Source: Streptomyces sp. NBC_00376 (GTDB lineage Bacteria > Actinomycetota > Actinomycetes > Streptomycetales > Streptomycetaceae). From it: a DNA stretch of 64,000 nt. Positions 1-8,515 of the stretch are shown piece by piece. The stretch is from NCBI RefSeq assembly GCF_036077095.1, contig NZ_CP107960.1:1488001-1552000 (forward strand), given 5' to 3'. Under the pieces are notes generated by a model. That model ran no database searches. It worked only from the letters and a program-made list of their open reading frames with translations, and was not told the DNA's origin. How positions within the stretch are numbered: the first letter of the stretch is position 1; each line of letters starts with the position of its first letter. Both the position numbers and the translations under genes were made by a program.

Positions 1-446
1 AGAAGTACGGACTCGGCGTGCTGACCTGGAGCCCGCTCAACAGCGGCTGGCTCACGGGGCGGTTCCGCCACGGCGAGCCGGTCGAACTGGACGCCTTCCG
101 CCGCGTAGTGGCCCACAAGTTCGACCTCGAACTGCCCGGCAACCGCCGCAAGGCCGAAGCCGTCGAGGAACTGCTGACGGTGGCACGGGAGGCGGGTGTC
201 TCGCTGACGCACCTGGCGCTGGCGTTCGCGGCGACCCACCCGGCGGTCACCTCGGTGATCCTCGGGCCCCGCACCGTCGACCAGCTGACCGACCAGCTGG
301 CCGCCGCCGAGCTCCGTCTCGACGACGAGATCCTGGACCGCATCGACGCGATCGTCCCGCCCGGCGTCACGCTCAACCCCTCGGACACCGACTACCGCAG
401 CCCGGCCCTGGCCGCCGCGGCGCGACGGCGCGGGCCCACGGGCTGA
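1..446 (+). CDS. aldo/keto reductase, C-terminal part (5' end outside window)
   Basis: The reading frame is open from the left edge (first full codon at base 3) and stops at 446, so only the last ~148 residues are present. The visible part carries features of the C-terminal half of an aldo/keto reductase barrel: LTWSPLNSGWLTG near the edge, then a helix-strand segment with THPAVTSVILGPRTVDQL, the usual NADPH adenosine-phosphate binding region of AKRs. Such enzymes reduce aldehydes and ketones with NADPH in the cytosol; the substrate cannot be told. It converges on the methyltransferase at 505-1248, with a shared hairpin terminator between them. Confidence 0.88.
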   Translation, partial: KYGLGVLTWSPLNSGWLTGRFRHGEPVELDAFRRVVAHKFDLELPGNRRKAEAVEELLTVAREAGVSLTHLALAFAATHPAVTSVILGPRTVDQLTDQLAAAELRLDDEILDRIDAIVPPGVTLNPSDTDYRSPALAAAARRRGPTG

Positions 447-457
447 CCCGCCGCGGC

Positions 458-505
458 GGCCCTGTCGTCGAACCGGGCGGCAGACGGCAGTTCGACGACA
501 GGGCC
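458..505. terminator. bidirectional hairpin terminator
   Basis: A perfect 16-bp inverted repeat, GGCCCTGTCGTCGAAC at 458-473 and its complement at 490-505, with a 16-nt loop. It lies between two converging genes and touches the stop codon of the minus-strand one, as expected of a shared intrinsic terminator in high-GC DNA, where a U-run is often missing. Confidence 0.75.
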
Positions 506-1248
506 TACCGCCGGCCTCCGTCCCGACGCTCCGCGGGCGCCAGCACGTACCAGCGTGACGGCAGCTCGACGCGGGTCCCGTCGGGCAGGAACTCGGTCTG
601 GGCCAGGGCGGTCGCACCGCCGGCCAGTGTGGTGAGACCGGCCTCCCGGAGCAGCCGCTGTACCTCCTCCTCCGTGGCGCTCGCCGGCTTGAGCCCGTAC
701 TGAAGCACCCGGCGCAGCTTCTCCGGCGGGCCGTCCGGCCCCTGCGCCACCAGCTGGAGCACATCCTTGGAGGCCGGGGTCGGCTCGACGACGAAGGCCC
801 GTCCGCGCTCCCCCAGCAGCGCCGCGACCGCCGCGGCGACGGCGGGCCTGGCCCCGGGCTCGCTCTGGTGGATCACCGCTCGCATGTACACATTGGTGTC
901 GCCGATCCGCTTGTGCAGGTCCGCCACGGCTTCCTCGTCGACGAGATCGAGCTGGGCGAACTCGGCGACGCCCGCGGTGTCCGCGCGGCGGGCGTGCGCG
1001 ATGGCCGCGTGCGCGAGGTCCACACCGATCGCGCGGTCGAAACGGGTCGCGAGATAGCGGGTCTGCGTACCGTTCCCGCAGCCGAGGTCGACGACGGGCA
1101 GCGAGGTGTCGGCGTGCGGCAGCAGACGTTCGGTGTCGGGTACGGAGGTGAGGGAGGGGTCGGAGTCCCAGATCGCCTCGCCGGGCAGGTCCGAGGTGGC
1201 GGCCCAGAAGCCCTCCCACGCCTCGCGGTAGTGCTGTGACACGTCCAT
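505..1248 (-). CDS. class I SAM-dependent methyltransferase
   Basis: Encodes 247 residues. Motif I of the Rossmann methyltransferase fold is clear (VVDLGCGNGTQTRYLA, residues ~51-66), followed by the acidic end of strand 2 (AIGVDLA) and a DxVD-type motif II region (FAQLDLVDEE). Its second half is longer than a minimal methyltransferase core, and the acceptor substrate is not recognisable. The ATG start at 1248 is preceded by GGGGAG five bases upstream. It appears monocistronic, reading toward the terminator at 458-505. Confidence 0.85.
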   Translation of the reverse strand: MDVSQHYREAWEGFWAATSDLPGEAIWDSDPSLTSVPDTERLLPHADTSLPVVDLGCGNGTQTRYLATRFDRAIGVDLAHAAIAHARRADTAGVAEFAQLDLVDEEAVADLHKRIGDTNVYMRAVIHQSEPGARPAVAAAVAALLGERGRAFVVEPTPASKDVLQLVAQGPDGPPEKLRRVLQYGLKPASATEEEVQRLLREAGLTTLAGGATALAQTEFLPDGTRVELPSRWYVLAPAERRDGGRR

Positions 1249-1359
1249 GCGCGCTCCCCGGTCCGTTCGTCGTGCGGTGTTGTGCTCAGGACCGGACTAC
1301 CGTCCCGGGACGGCAGCGGCAAGACCCCGCACAGCATCCACCCGCTCGTGGCGAGGACT

Positions 1360-3819
1360 TCACCAGGTGTGCGACCTGGGCCCCGGGATCCCGTTCAGCG
1401 CCTGTTCGAACCAGACGGTCTTGCCGTGGGCCGTGGTGCTGGTGCCCCATTCGCGGGCCAGGCTGCTCACCAGGAGCAGGCCGCGTCCGGACTCGTCGTG
1501 GGTGGCGGCGTCGAGCAGTGTGGCCGGGGCGGGTTCGTCGTCGCTGACCTCGCACAGCAGGGCGCCGGTGCGGACCAGGCGGAGCACGATGTGATGGGAC
1601 CGGCCGTGCTTCACCGCGTTGGTCACGAGCTCGCTGACCATCAGCTCGGCCGACTCCACCGCGTCCGACAGCTCCCAGTCGAGCAGTTTCCCGCGCACCA
1701 GGCGTCGCGACCGCGCCACTTCTCGTGGATCCAGGGCGAGTTGCCACTCTGCGACATCGACTTCCGAGATGCCGTTCAGCCGGGCCATCAGCAGCGCCAC
1801 GTCGTCCTTGCGGCCTCCGCTCGGGTTCAGGGCGCGGATGATCGTGTCGCAGGCGTCGTCCATGGAGGCGGCGGGATGGGCCGCCGAGGCGCAGAGCGCG
1901 GCGAGCCCGGCCCCGATGTCCTGGCCGCGCACCTCGACCAGGCCGTCGGTGCACAGGATCAGACGGTCGCCGGGCCGCACCCGTACGGTCGCGGTCTCGA
2001 AGGCGACGCCGCCCACACCGATGGGGGCGCCGGTGGGCAGGGTCAGGAGTTCGGCCCGCCCGTCCTCGGCCCGGACGAGCACGGGCGGGATGTGCCCGGC
2101 GTTGGCGATCCGGACCTCGGAACGGATCGGGTCGTAGACGGCGTAGAGGCACGTCGCCAGGTACTGCTCGCCCAGGCGCTGCGCCAGGTCGTCCAGGTTG
2201 CGCAGCAGTCGGGCCGGCGGCACCTCCATCGTGGCCATGGTCAGTACGGCGGTACGCAACTGACCCATCATCGCTGCCGAGTTGAGGCCGTGCCCCATGA
2301 CGTCGCCGACCACGAGCGCGGTCCGGGAGCCGGGCAGTTTCACCGAGTCGAACCAGTCGCCGCCGACGCGTCCGAGCCGGGTGCCGGGCAGGTAGCGGGT
2401 GGCGATGTCGCAGCCGGCCATCCGGGGTGCGACCTGGGGCAGCATGCTGTCCTGGAGCGTCTCCGCGACGTTCTCCTGGTAGGTGTACATCCGGGCGTTG
2501 TCGAGTACCAGCCCGGCGCGGGCGGCGAGTTCGGCGCCGGTGGTGCGGTCCATGCCGTCGAAGGGCTCACGGCCGGGACGGCGCATCAGGACCATGAAGC
2601 CGAGGACCACGTCGCGGGCCTTGAGCGGCACGATCAGCAGGGAGCGGTGGGTGATCAGCGGGCGCAGGTCGCGTTTCTCGAACTCGCCGGAGATCCGGTT
2701 GCTCAGCTCCTCGCTGACGTACCGGACGAGGACGGGTTCGCCGGTGACCATGCACCGGAAGAACGGGGTGTGTTCGGGGAAGGCGATGGACTCGCCGACC
2801 GGGACGGTGTCGTCCCAGCGGCCGGGCTCGTCGTTGTGCTCGACCCAGACCCGGTGCCAGACGGTGGTGACGTCGGGCGGCCCGTCGGGGAAGCCCTCGC
2901 CGGCCAGGACGGCGGCGCGCAGATGCGTACCCGCGAAGTCTGTGAAGCGGGGTACGGCGGCGCTGGTGACCTCGCGGATGGTGCGCTCCAGGTCGAGGGA
3001 GGTGCCGATGCGGCCGCTGATCTCGTTGAGGAACTCCAGCCGTTCGCGGACCGCCGCGTATTCGAGGTCGAGCTCGGGGCGGGGCGCGGTGCGGGGCACG
3101 GGCGATCCGCCGGTTTCGCCCGGCGGGCCCTGGACGGGGAGCCGGGAGGTGCGTCGCGGCACACCCCACTCGGGGGTGACCGGGACCTGGCTGCGATGGC
3201 TGAATTCCAGTACGGGATAGCCGAGTTCGAGGACCTGGGCGACGATCCTGGTCGCCTCGCCGACGCTCATGCTGGGCAGGATCTCGGGCAGTCGGCCCGC
3301 CAGTTCCTGGTAGCCGGGAAAGTCGGTGTGGAGCGCGAAGGCGGGGGCGACGGTCCCGGTGTCCCGGCCGTCCACCTCGCCGTCCCCGCCGAGCCGTCCG
3401 GCGTCCGCGGCGAGCACCAGGAAGCGCTCGGCCCCCGGGCCGACCAGCGGGTAGGCCCACCACAGGACGTCGATCCGGCCGCGCTCCGGTTCGTCGATCC
3501 GGGCCCGGCCCGTAGCCGGGTACGAGAGGTTCCCGCCCGGCGGTCCGTCGAGTTCGGATCCGAGTCCGCAGACCGGACCGGGGCCGCCTCCGGAGCGGCC
3601 CTCCTCTTCCACCCGCCCCAACACGCCGGAGATCGGGAGGAGTTCACCGGCCGGGCAGCCGACCGCCTCGTGCCTGGTGACGCCGAAGAGCCGTCTGGCG
3701 CCGGTCGACCAGTGGGAGACGAGCCCGTCCGCGTCGACCACCGCGACGGCCAGCGGCACACGGCCCGTCATGGCGCCGCTCGGCGACGTGGTCCGCTGTG
3801 GCGGCACCTCGGGTTCCAT
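1360..3819 (-). CDS. PAS/GAF/SpoIIE-type PP2C phosphatase with anti-sigma-like ATPase domain
   Basis: Encodes 819 residues. Order: PAS-like sensor (~20-140), GAF domain (~290-455), SpoIIE/RsbU-type PP2C phosphatase (~480-680, with VGGDWFDS and VVGDVMGHGLNSA metal-binding motifs) and a C-terminal RsbW-like HATPase_c domain (SELVTNAVKHG, GRGLLLVSSL). This fits a signalling protein that both phosphorylates and dephosphorylates anti-sigma-factor antagonists; cytosolic, no membrane segments. The frame is open far upstream through the preceding gene, but ATG 3819 is chosen because GGAAGGAG lies ten bases before it and the PAS domain begins just after. Large families of such proteins are typical of Streptomyces; the sensed signal and partner are unknown. 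Confidence 0.87.
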   Translation of the reverse strand: MEPEVPPQRTTSPSGAMTGRVPLAVAVVDADGLVSHWSTGARRLFGVTRHEAVGCPAGELLPISGVLGRVEEEGRSGGGPGPVCGLGSELDGPPGGNLSYPATGRARIDEPERGRIDVLWWAYPLVGPGAERFLVLAADAGRLGGDGEVDGRDTGTVAPAFALHTDFPGYQELAGRLPEILPSMSVGEATRIVAQVLELGYPVLEFSHRSQVPVTPEWGVPRRTSRLPVQGPPGETGGSPVPRTAPRPELDLEYAAVRERLEFLNEISGRIGTSLDLERTIREVTSAAVPRFTDFAGTHLRAAVLAGEGFPDGPPDVTTVWHRVWVEHNDEPGRWDDTVPVGESIAFPEHTPFFRCMVTGEPVLVRYVSEELSNRISGEFEKRDLRPLITHRSLLIVPLKARDVVLGFMVLMRRPGREPFDGMDRTTGAELAARAGLVLDNARMYTYQENVAETLQDSMLPQVAPRMAGCDIATRYLPGTRLGRVGGDWFDSVKLPGSRTALVVGDVMGHGLNSAAMMGQLRTAVLTMATMEVPPARLLRNLDDLAQRLGEQYLATCLYAVYDPIRSEVRIANAGHIPPVLVRAEDGRAELLTLPTGAPIGVGGVAFETATVRVRPGDRLILCTDGLVEVRGQDIGAGLAALCASAAHPAASMDDACDTIIRALNPSGGRKDDVALLMARLNGISEVDVAEWQLALDPREVARSRRLVRGKLLDWELSDAVESAELMVSELVTNAVKHGRSHHIVLRLVRTGALLCEVSDDEPAPATLLDAATHDESGRGLLLVSSLAREWGTSTTAHGKTVWFEQALNGIPGPRSHTW

Positions 3820-4010
3820 GGCTGGGAGGCTCCTTCCCCACCGCTGCGTTCCGCGGTTCGTGGCTCCACGGTACGGCTCCCGTGTCCGGCACCCGCCGGT
3901 CATCGGCGGAATCACCCCCAGGGGTGGTGCGCCCGGCGCGCGGAGCGGCCCGGCCACGGGTCGGGGCCGGCCGGGGAGGCCGGCGGCCGGCCCTTCGTCC
4001 CTCCGGACGG

Positions 4011-6500
4011 TCAGTCCTCGTGCCCCAGTTGGAGGTCGCGTTCGGTGCGTCCGCCGCCCGCCACCTGGAGCACGGTGGCCACGGGCGGATACCCCGCCGC
4101 GATCACCGTGTACTCGCCGGTGGACAGGTCCACGAACCGGAATGCCCCGTCGGGGCCCGTGGTGAGGGTGTCGACCACATTGCCCGCCGCGTCCAGGAGC
4201 GTGACCCGGGCGTCCTCGACCGGCCGGCCGCCGCTCGCCCGTACGACGCCGCGCAGCACCGCGCCGCCGGCGAGCTCGATGTCCTGCCGGGTCTCCCTGG
4301 CCGCCTGCACGCTCACCGGCAGCGCGGCGGGCCGGAAGGCGGGGGCGCTGGCGGCGAGGGTGTACTCCCCGGCCACCAGCTCCGAGATCACATAGCCGCC
4401 TTCGCGACCGCTGCGGGTGGACGCGACGACCTCGCCGCGGACGTCGGTGAGGGTGACGGCGGCGTCGCGCACCGGGATGCCGTCGGCGGTGACGACGGTC
4501 CCGGCGAGGCGCCCGGCCCCGCCGAGCACCACATCGAGCTCGACGGGCCGTTCGCCCACGGTGACACTGACGGCCTGCGGCTGGTGGCCGCCGGCCGCGG
4601 CGATGAGGACGTACGAACCGGCGCCCGGCACGCTCAGCGCGTACCGCCCGTCGTCGCCGCTGGCGCCCCGTCCGACCTGCTGGCCCTGGACGTCGATGAG
4701 GGTGAGGGCGGCGCGCGGGACCTTCGTGCCGTCGGGGTGCTGGACGCTGCCGCAGACCGGCACTCCCGACAGGTAGACGGGCGGCGGAGCGGCGGCGGCC
4801 TCGGTGGTCGTGTTCGTCAAGTTGGTGCGGGCGGCCGGAACGGTCATGGACTCGGCGGCGTTTTCGGGGCTGTGGTGGGACACCAGCGGTTTCTCCTTGA
4901 GGAAGAAGGCGAAGAACAGGCCGAGCGCGAGCACCGGCACGAGGTAGAGGAAGATCCGCGGCATCGCGTCGGCGTACGCCTGGACATAACTGTCGCGCAG
5001 CGCGGGCTCCATGGCATGGACCAGCTGCGGGGTGATCGACCCGGGGTCGGGGAGGTCGGCGCCGGACGGCAGGCGGACGGCGAGCGCGTCCGCGAGGCGG
5101 CCCGCGAAGAGCGTCCCGAAGACGGCGGCGCCGACGCTGCCGCCGATCTGCCGGAAGTAGTTGTTGGCGCTGGTGGCGGAGCCGATGTCGGCGGGCTCGA
5201 CGGAGTTCTGCACGGCGAGCACCAGGACCGGCATGATCAGCCCGATCCCGATGCCGAGCACGGCCTGCGCGATGCTGTATTCGAGCCGTGGGGTGTCGGT
5301 TTCGAGGCGGGAGAGCAGCCACATCCCGACCACCGAGATCGCACTGCCGAGGATCGGGTGGACGCGGTAGCGCCCGGTGCGGGAGATCAGCTGGCCGGAG
5401 ACGACGGACGCGATGACGATGCCGCCCATCATCGGGAGCATCAGCAGCCCGGATTCGGTGGCCGTGGCCCCGTCGACCATCTGGAGGAAGGTGGGCAGAT
5501 AGCTGGCGGCGCCGAACAGTCCCACCCCGACGATCGCTCCGACGAGCGCGGTGACGTTGAAGATCGAGTCGCGGAACAGCCGGAGCGGGATGATGGGTTC
5601 GGCCGCCCGGTGCTCGACTACCAGGAAGAGCAGGGCTGTTCCGAGGGCGCCGACCCCCAGCCCCAGGATGGTGCGCGAGCCCCACGCGTACTCCGTTCCG
5701 CCCCAACTGGTCAGCAGCACCAGGCAGGTGGAGGCGGCCGCGAGCAGCAGCGCGCCGAGGACGTCGAGCCGGGGCCGGACGGTGGGCCTGGGGAGTTTCA
5801 GTACGACGGTGATGACGGCGAGGGTGACCAGGCCGAACGGGACGTTGATGTAGAAGCACCAGCGCCAGGAGGCGTGGTCGGTGAAGAAGCCGCCGAGCAG
5901 CGGGCCCGCCACGGACGCGAGGCCGAACGCGGCGCCGATGAGCCCCATGAACCGGCCGCGTTCCCGGGGCGGCACGACATCCGCGATGATCGCCTGGACC
6001 CCGATCATCAGCCCGCCGCCGCCGATGCCCTGGACGGCGCGGAAGGCGATCAGCTCGTCCATGGTGCGGGACCAGCCGGCGAGCGCGGAGCCGATGACGA
6101 AGACGACGATGGCGAACTGGAAGACGCCCTTGCGGCCGAAGAGGTCGCCGAGCTTTCCGTAGATCGGCAGTCCGATCGTGGAGGCGAGCAGATAAGCGGT
6201 GACGGCCCAGGACATCTTCTCCAGGCCATGCAGCTCGCCGACGATCTTCGGCAGCGCGGTGGCGACGATCATCTGGTCGAGCGCCGCGAGCAGGAGCGTG
6301 AGCATCAGCCCGAGGAAGATCAGCCGGATGCGCCGGGGACTGGTCTCCGGTCCGTCGTACGGGGCCGACGCCTGGTCCCGTTCCACCGCTTCCGTCTCGG
6401 CGGAGGGCGGCAAGGGCGGCCCGGCGGGTGACGCGGCAGCAGCCTGGGCGGTCCCCGTGCCGCCCGGCTCCTCCTCCAACAGAGTGATCCCACCCACCAC
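4011..6500 (-). CDS. DHA2-family MFS exporter fused to carboxypeptidase-regulatory-like modules
   Basis: About 829 residues. Residues ~55-560 are a 14-helix EmrB/QacA-type drug:proton antiporter ([13 protein letters not shown] in helix 1, [11 protein letters not shown] loop 2-3, motif C GPLLGG in helix 5). Residues ~590-829 hold three tandem transthyretin-like carboxypeptidase-regulatory modules, each with a G-x-Y/F-x-(hydrophobic) G-x-Y pattern ([42 protein letters not shown]). GTG 6500 is chosen because GAGGGGAG lies six bases upstream; starts at 6521 or 6590 are open but lack a good ribosome site. Transcription may continue into the phosphatase gene at 3819. Substrate unknown. Confidence 0.85.
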   Translation of the reverse strand: MVGGITLLEEEPGGTGTAQAAAASPAGPPLPPSAETEAVERDQASAPYDGPETSPRRIRLIFLGLMLTLLLAALDQMIVATALPKIVGELHGLEKMSWAVTAYLLASTIGLPIYGKLGDLFGRKGVFQFAIVVFVIGSALAGWSRTMDELIAFRAVQGIGGGGLMIGVQAIIADVVPPRERGRFMGLIGAAFGLASVAGPLLGGFFTDHASWRWCFYINVPFGLVTLAVITVVLKLPRPTVRPRLDVLGALLLAAASTCLVLLTSWGGTEYAWGSRTILGLGVGALGTALLFLVVEHRAAEPIIPLRLFRDSIFNVTALVGAIVGVGLFGAASYLPTFLQMVDGATATESGLLMLPMMGGIVIASVVSGQLISRTGRYRVHPILGSAISVVGMWLLSRLETDTPRLEYSIAQAVLGIGIGLIMPVLVLAVQNSVEPADIGSATSANNYFRQIGGSVGAAVFGTLFAGRLADALAVRLPSGADLPDPGSITPQLVHAMEPALRDSYVQAYADAMPRIFLYLVPVLALGLFFAFFLKEKPLVSHHSPENAAESMTVPAARTNLTNTTTEAAAAPPPVYLSGVPVCGSVQHPDGTKVPRAALTLIDVQGQQVGRGASGDDGRYALSVPGAGSYVLIAAAGGHQPQAVSVTVGERPVELDVVLGGAGRLAGTVVTADGIPVRDAAVTLTDVRGEVVASTRSGREGGYVISELVAGEYTLAASAPAFRPAALPVSVQAARETRQDIELAGGAVLRGVVRASGGRPVEDARVTLLDAAGNVVDTLTTGPDGAFRFVDLSTGEYTVIAAGYPPVATVLQVAGGGRTERDLQLGHED

Positions 6501-6688
6501 GTGCCGCTCCCCTCGTCGCATCTGCGCCGCCCATTTCTGCCATTGGGCGAGAAGGGAGGGCAAACGCGACGGGGGGCGCTGACGGCGCACTCGGGGGGCT
6601 TAGCCCCCGGTGGGAGCCACTACGGCGCACCACTGGACGGGCCGGGAAAACCACCCGAACCGGTGAGGCCGGTCAAGAGTCCGGCGGG

Positions 6689-7132
6689 CTACTTCTCGAC
6701 CTCGGCGGCGAGGTTCTGCAGCAGCTCGTCGTAGATCCGGCCGAGGCCCTTGGGCGCGAAGGTCCTCTCGAAGAATCCGCCGATGCCTCCGGCGCCGTTC
6801 CAGACGGTCGAGACGACGGCCTTCGACCTGCCCTCGCCGGCCGGGGTGACGGTCCAGGTGGTGACCATCGAGGAGTTGCGGTCCTTCTCCACCAGCTGGC
6901 CGTCGGTGGGCTCGCTGACCTCCAGCAGGCAGTCGCGGACCCGCTTGCTGGTGGCCTGGAGCTTCCAGTGGACGAGGGTGCCCTCGCCGTCACCGCCCTC
7001 GCGCACCTCGTACTCGCTGAAGTGTCCGGGCAGCACCTTGCCGCGGACTTCCTTGTAGTCGGCCAGCGCGTCGAACACCGTCTCCGCGTCCGCGGCGATG
7101 ACTCGCTCTGTCGTGGCCTCGACCTGCGCCAT
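6689..7132 (-). CDS. SRPBCC family (START-like) small protein
   Basis: Encodes 147 residues with the SRPBCC/polyketide-cyclase fold pattern: MAQVEATTERVIAADAETVF at the start, a central beta-sheet (VHWKLQATSK, SMVTTWTVTPAGEG) and a long C-terminal helix (RIYDELLQNLAAEV). These proteins bind hydrophobic ligands or act as small-molecule cyclases/hydrolases; no catalytic claim can be made here. Start ATG 7132 has GGAGG seven bases upstream and beats the longer start at 7177. It diverges from the radical SAM gene at 7282. Confidence 0.82.
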   Translation of the reverse strand: MAQVEATTERVIAADAETVFDALADYKEVRGKVLPGHFSEYEVREGGDGEGTLVHWKLQATSKRVRDCLLEVSEPTDGQLVEKDRNSSMVTTWTVTPAGEGRSKAVVSTVWNGAGGIGGFFERTFAPKGLGRIYDELLQNLAAEVEK

Positions 7133-7236
7133 GGCTGTTCCTCCAGCACTCGGTTGTTCGGGGGTGTGCTGAGCCAACCACCTCGGGCACGCCGCTCAAA
7201 ATCCGGGCCGGGACGAAGGGGAGAAAACGATCAAGG

Positions 7237-7254
7237 GAACAAGTGTTCTATTCT
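7237..7254 (+). promoter_or_regulatory. candidate LexA (SOS) box and -10 element
   Basis: GAAC-AAGT-GTTC at 7237-7248 is a perfect match to the GAAC-N4-GTTC palindrome used by LexA in Gram-positive bacteria. It is followed directly by TATTCT (7249-7254), a plausible -10. The gene begins at 7282. The position between -35 and -10 would suit repression. Binding is inferred. Confidence 0.6.
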
Positions 7255-7281
7255 CTGTCCAGTGCTACCGAGGAGGCGTCC

Positions 7282-8334
7282 ATGCGCTGGGACAATCTGG
7301 TCGAGAACCCCGCCACGACCGGGAACAGCGCGCTCTTCACCGCCGACGCGGTGACCACGCGCACCTTTGACACCCCCGAGTTCCGGGGGATCACCTTCCA
7401 TGAGATCCGGGCCCGCTCGATCGTGAACCGGGTGCCGGGCGCGTCGCGGATGCCGTTCGAATGGACCGTCAATCCGTACCGCGGCTGCTCGCACGCCTGC
7501 GTCTACTGCTTCGCCCGCAAGACCCACAGCTATCTGGATCTCGACACCGGCCTCGGCTTCGACTCCCAGATCGTCGTCAAGATCAACGCCCCCGAGCTGC
7601 TCCGCGGCCACCTCGCGTCCGGCCGCTGGCACGGCGCGCACATCGCGATGGGCACCAATGTCGACTGCTACCAGCGCGCCGAGGGCCGCTACCGCCTGAT
7701 GCCCGGCATCATCTCGGCCCTGCGCGATCACGCGAACCCGTTCTCGATCCTGACCAAGGGGACGCTGATCCTGCGCGACCTGGAACTGCTGCGCCAGGCC
7801 GCCGAGGTCACCGACGTGGGCATCTCCGTCTCGGTCGGCTTCGTCGACGAGGCGCTGTGGCGCACCGTGGAGCCCGGCACCCCCTCCCCCGCGCGCCGCC
7901 TCGATGCCGTCCGCACCCTGAGCGAGAACGGCATCGACTGCGGTGTGCTGATGGCCCCCGTCATCCCGTTCCTCGGCGATCATCCGGACCAGCTGCGCGC
8001 CACCGTCCGCGCGATCGCCGCCGCCGGGGCGACCTCGGTGACCCCGCTCGTCCTCCATCTGCGGCCCGGCGCCCGGGAGTGGTACACGCAGTGGCTCGGG
8101 AAGCACCACCCCCACCTGGTGCGGCGGTACGAGCGGCTGTACGCCGAGGGGGCCTACGCGCCCAAGTGGTACCAGCGCCGCATCACCCGGTACGTCCACG
8201 AGCTGGCGGCCGAGTTCGGCATCGGCCCCTCGCACCGCGGCACGGCCCGGCGGCTCCCCACCCGGAACGAACCGCGAACGGAACAGCACGCACCGCTCGA
8301 CGGCCCCGGGCCCACGCAGCTGACCCTCCTCTGA
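7282..8334 (+). CDS. Rv2578c-type radical SAM protein
   Basis: Encodes 350 residues. The radical SAM cluster motif CSHACVYC gives C69, C73 and C76 (CX3CX2C), preceded by NPYRGC, and followed by the (beta/alpha) barrel with GTNVDCYQRAEG and LTKGTLILRD. This matches the Rv2578c family, related in its core to spore photoproduct lyase/SplB-like proteins and found next to DNA-repair functions in actinobacteria. ATG 7282 is chosen for the GAGGAGG five bases upstream; the frame is open to 7243. The C-terminal ~30 residues are low-complexity and basic. The SOS-box-like site upstream supports a DNA-damage role, which is inference; the reaction is unknown. Confidence 0.85.
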   Translation: MRWDNLVENPATTGNSALFTADAVTTRTFDTPEFRGITFHEIRARSIVNRVPGASRMPFEWTVNPYRGCSHACVYCFARKTHSYLDLDTGLGFDSQIVVKINAPELLRGHLASGRWHGAHIAMGTNVDCYQRAEGRYRLMPGIISALRDHANPFSILTKGTLILRDLELLRQAAEVTDVGISVSVGFVDEALWRTVEPGTPSPARRLDAVRTLSENGIDCGVLMAPVIPFLGDHPDQLRATVRAIAAAGATSVTPLVLHLRPGAREWYTQWLGKHHPHLVRRYERLYAEGAYAPKWYQRRITRYVHELAAEFGIGPSHRGTARRLPTRNEPRTEQHAPLDGPGPTQLTLL

Positions 8335-8515
8335 CCCGCCCCGCCGGCCTCGACCCGCCCCGGTCCGCCCGGACCTTCGCGGACGGCCCGGCGCAACCGG
8401 CACGGGCAAACGGGTCAACTCTTGACACAACAGGCCCTTCCCGACGCGAATGCGGGGAGCATGCGGCGGGGGCTGCGCCATCCGCAGCCGTGTTTCCCCC
8501 ACCACGGGAGGCCAT

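Noticed and set aside
1282..4395. Very long plus-strand open frame opposite the SpoIIE gene
   Set aside because: It is the antisense shadow of 1360-3819 and part of the exporter gene; composition is Gly/Arg/Val/His-rich with no domain, as expected when high-GC coding is read on the other strand.
3820..6654. Extension of the first SpoIIE gene upstream to 6654, giving one 1764-residue protein
   Set aside because: The upstream part is an Arg/Pro/His-rich shadow of the exporter; a strong ribosome site and the PAS domain define the start at 3819.
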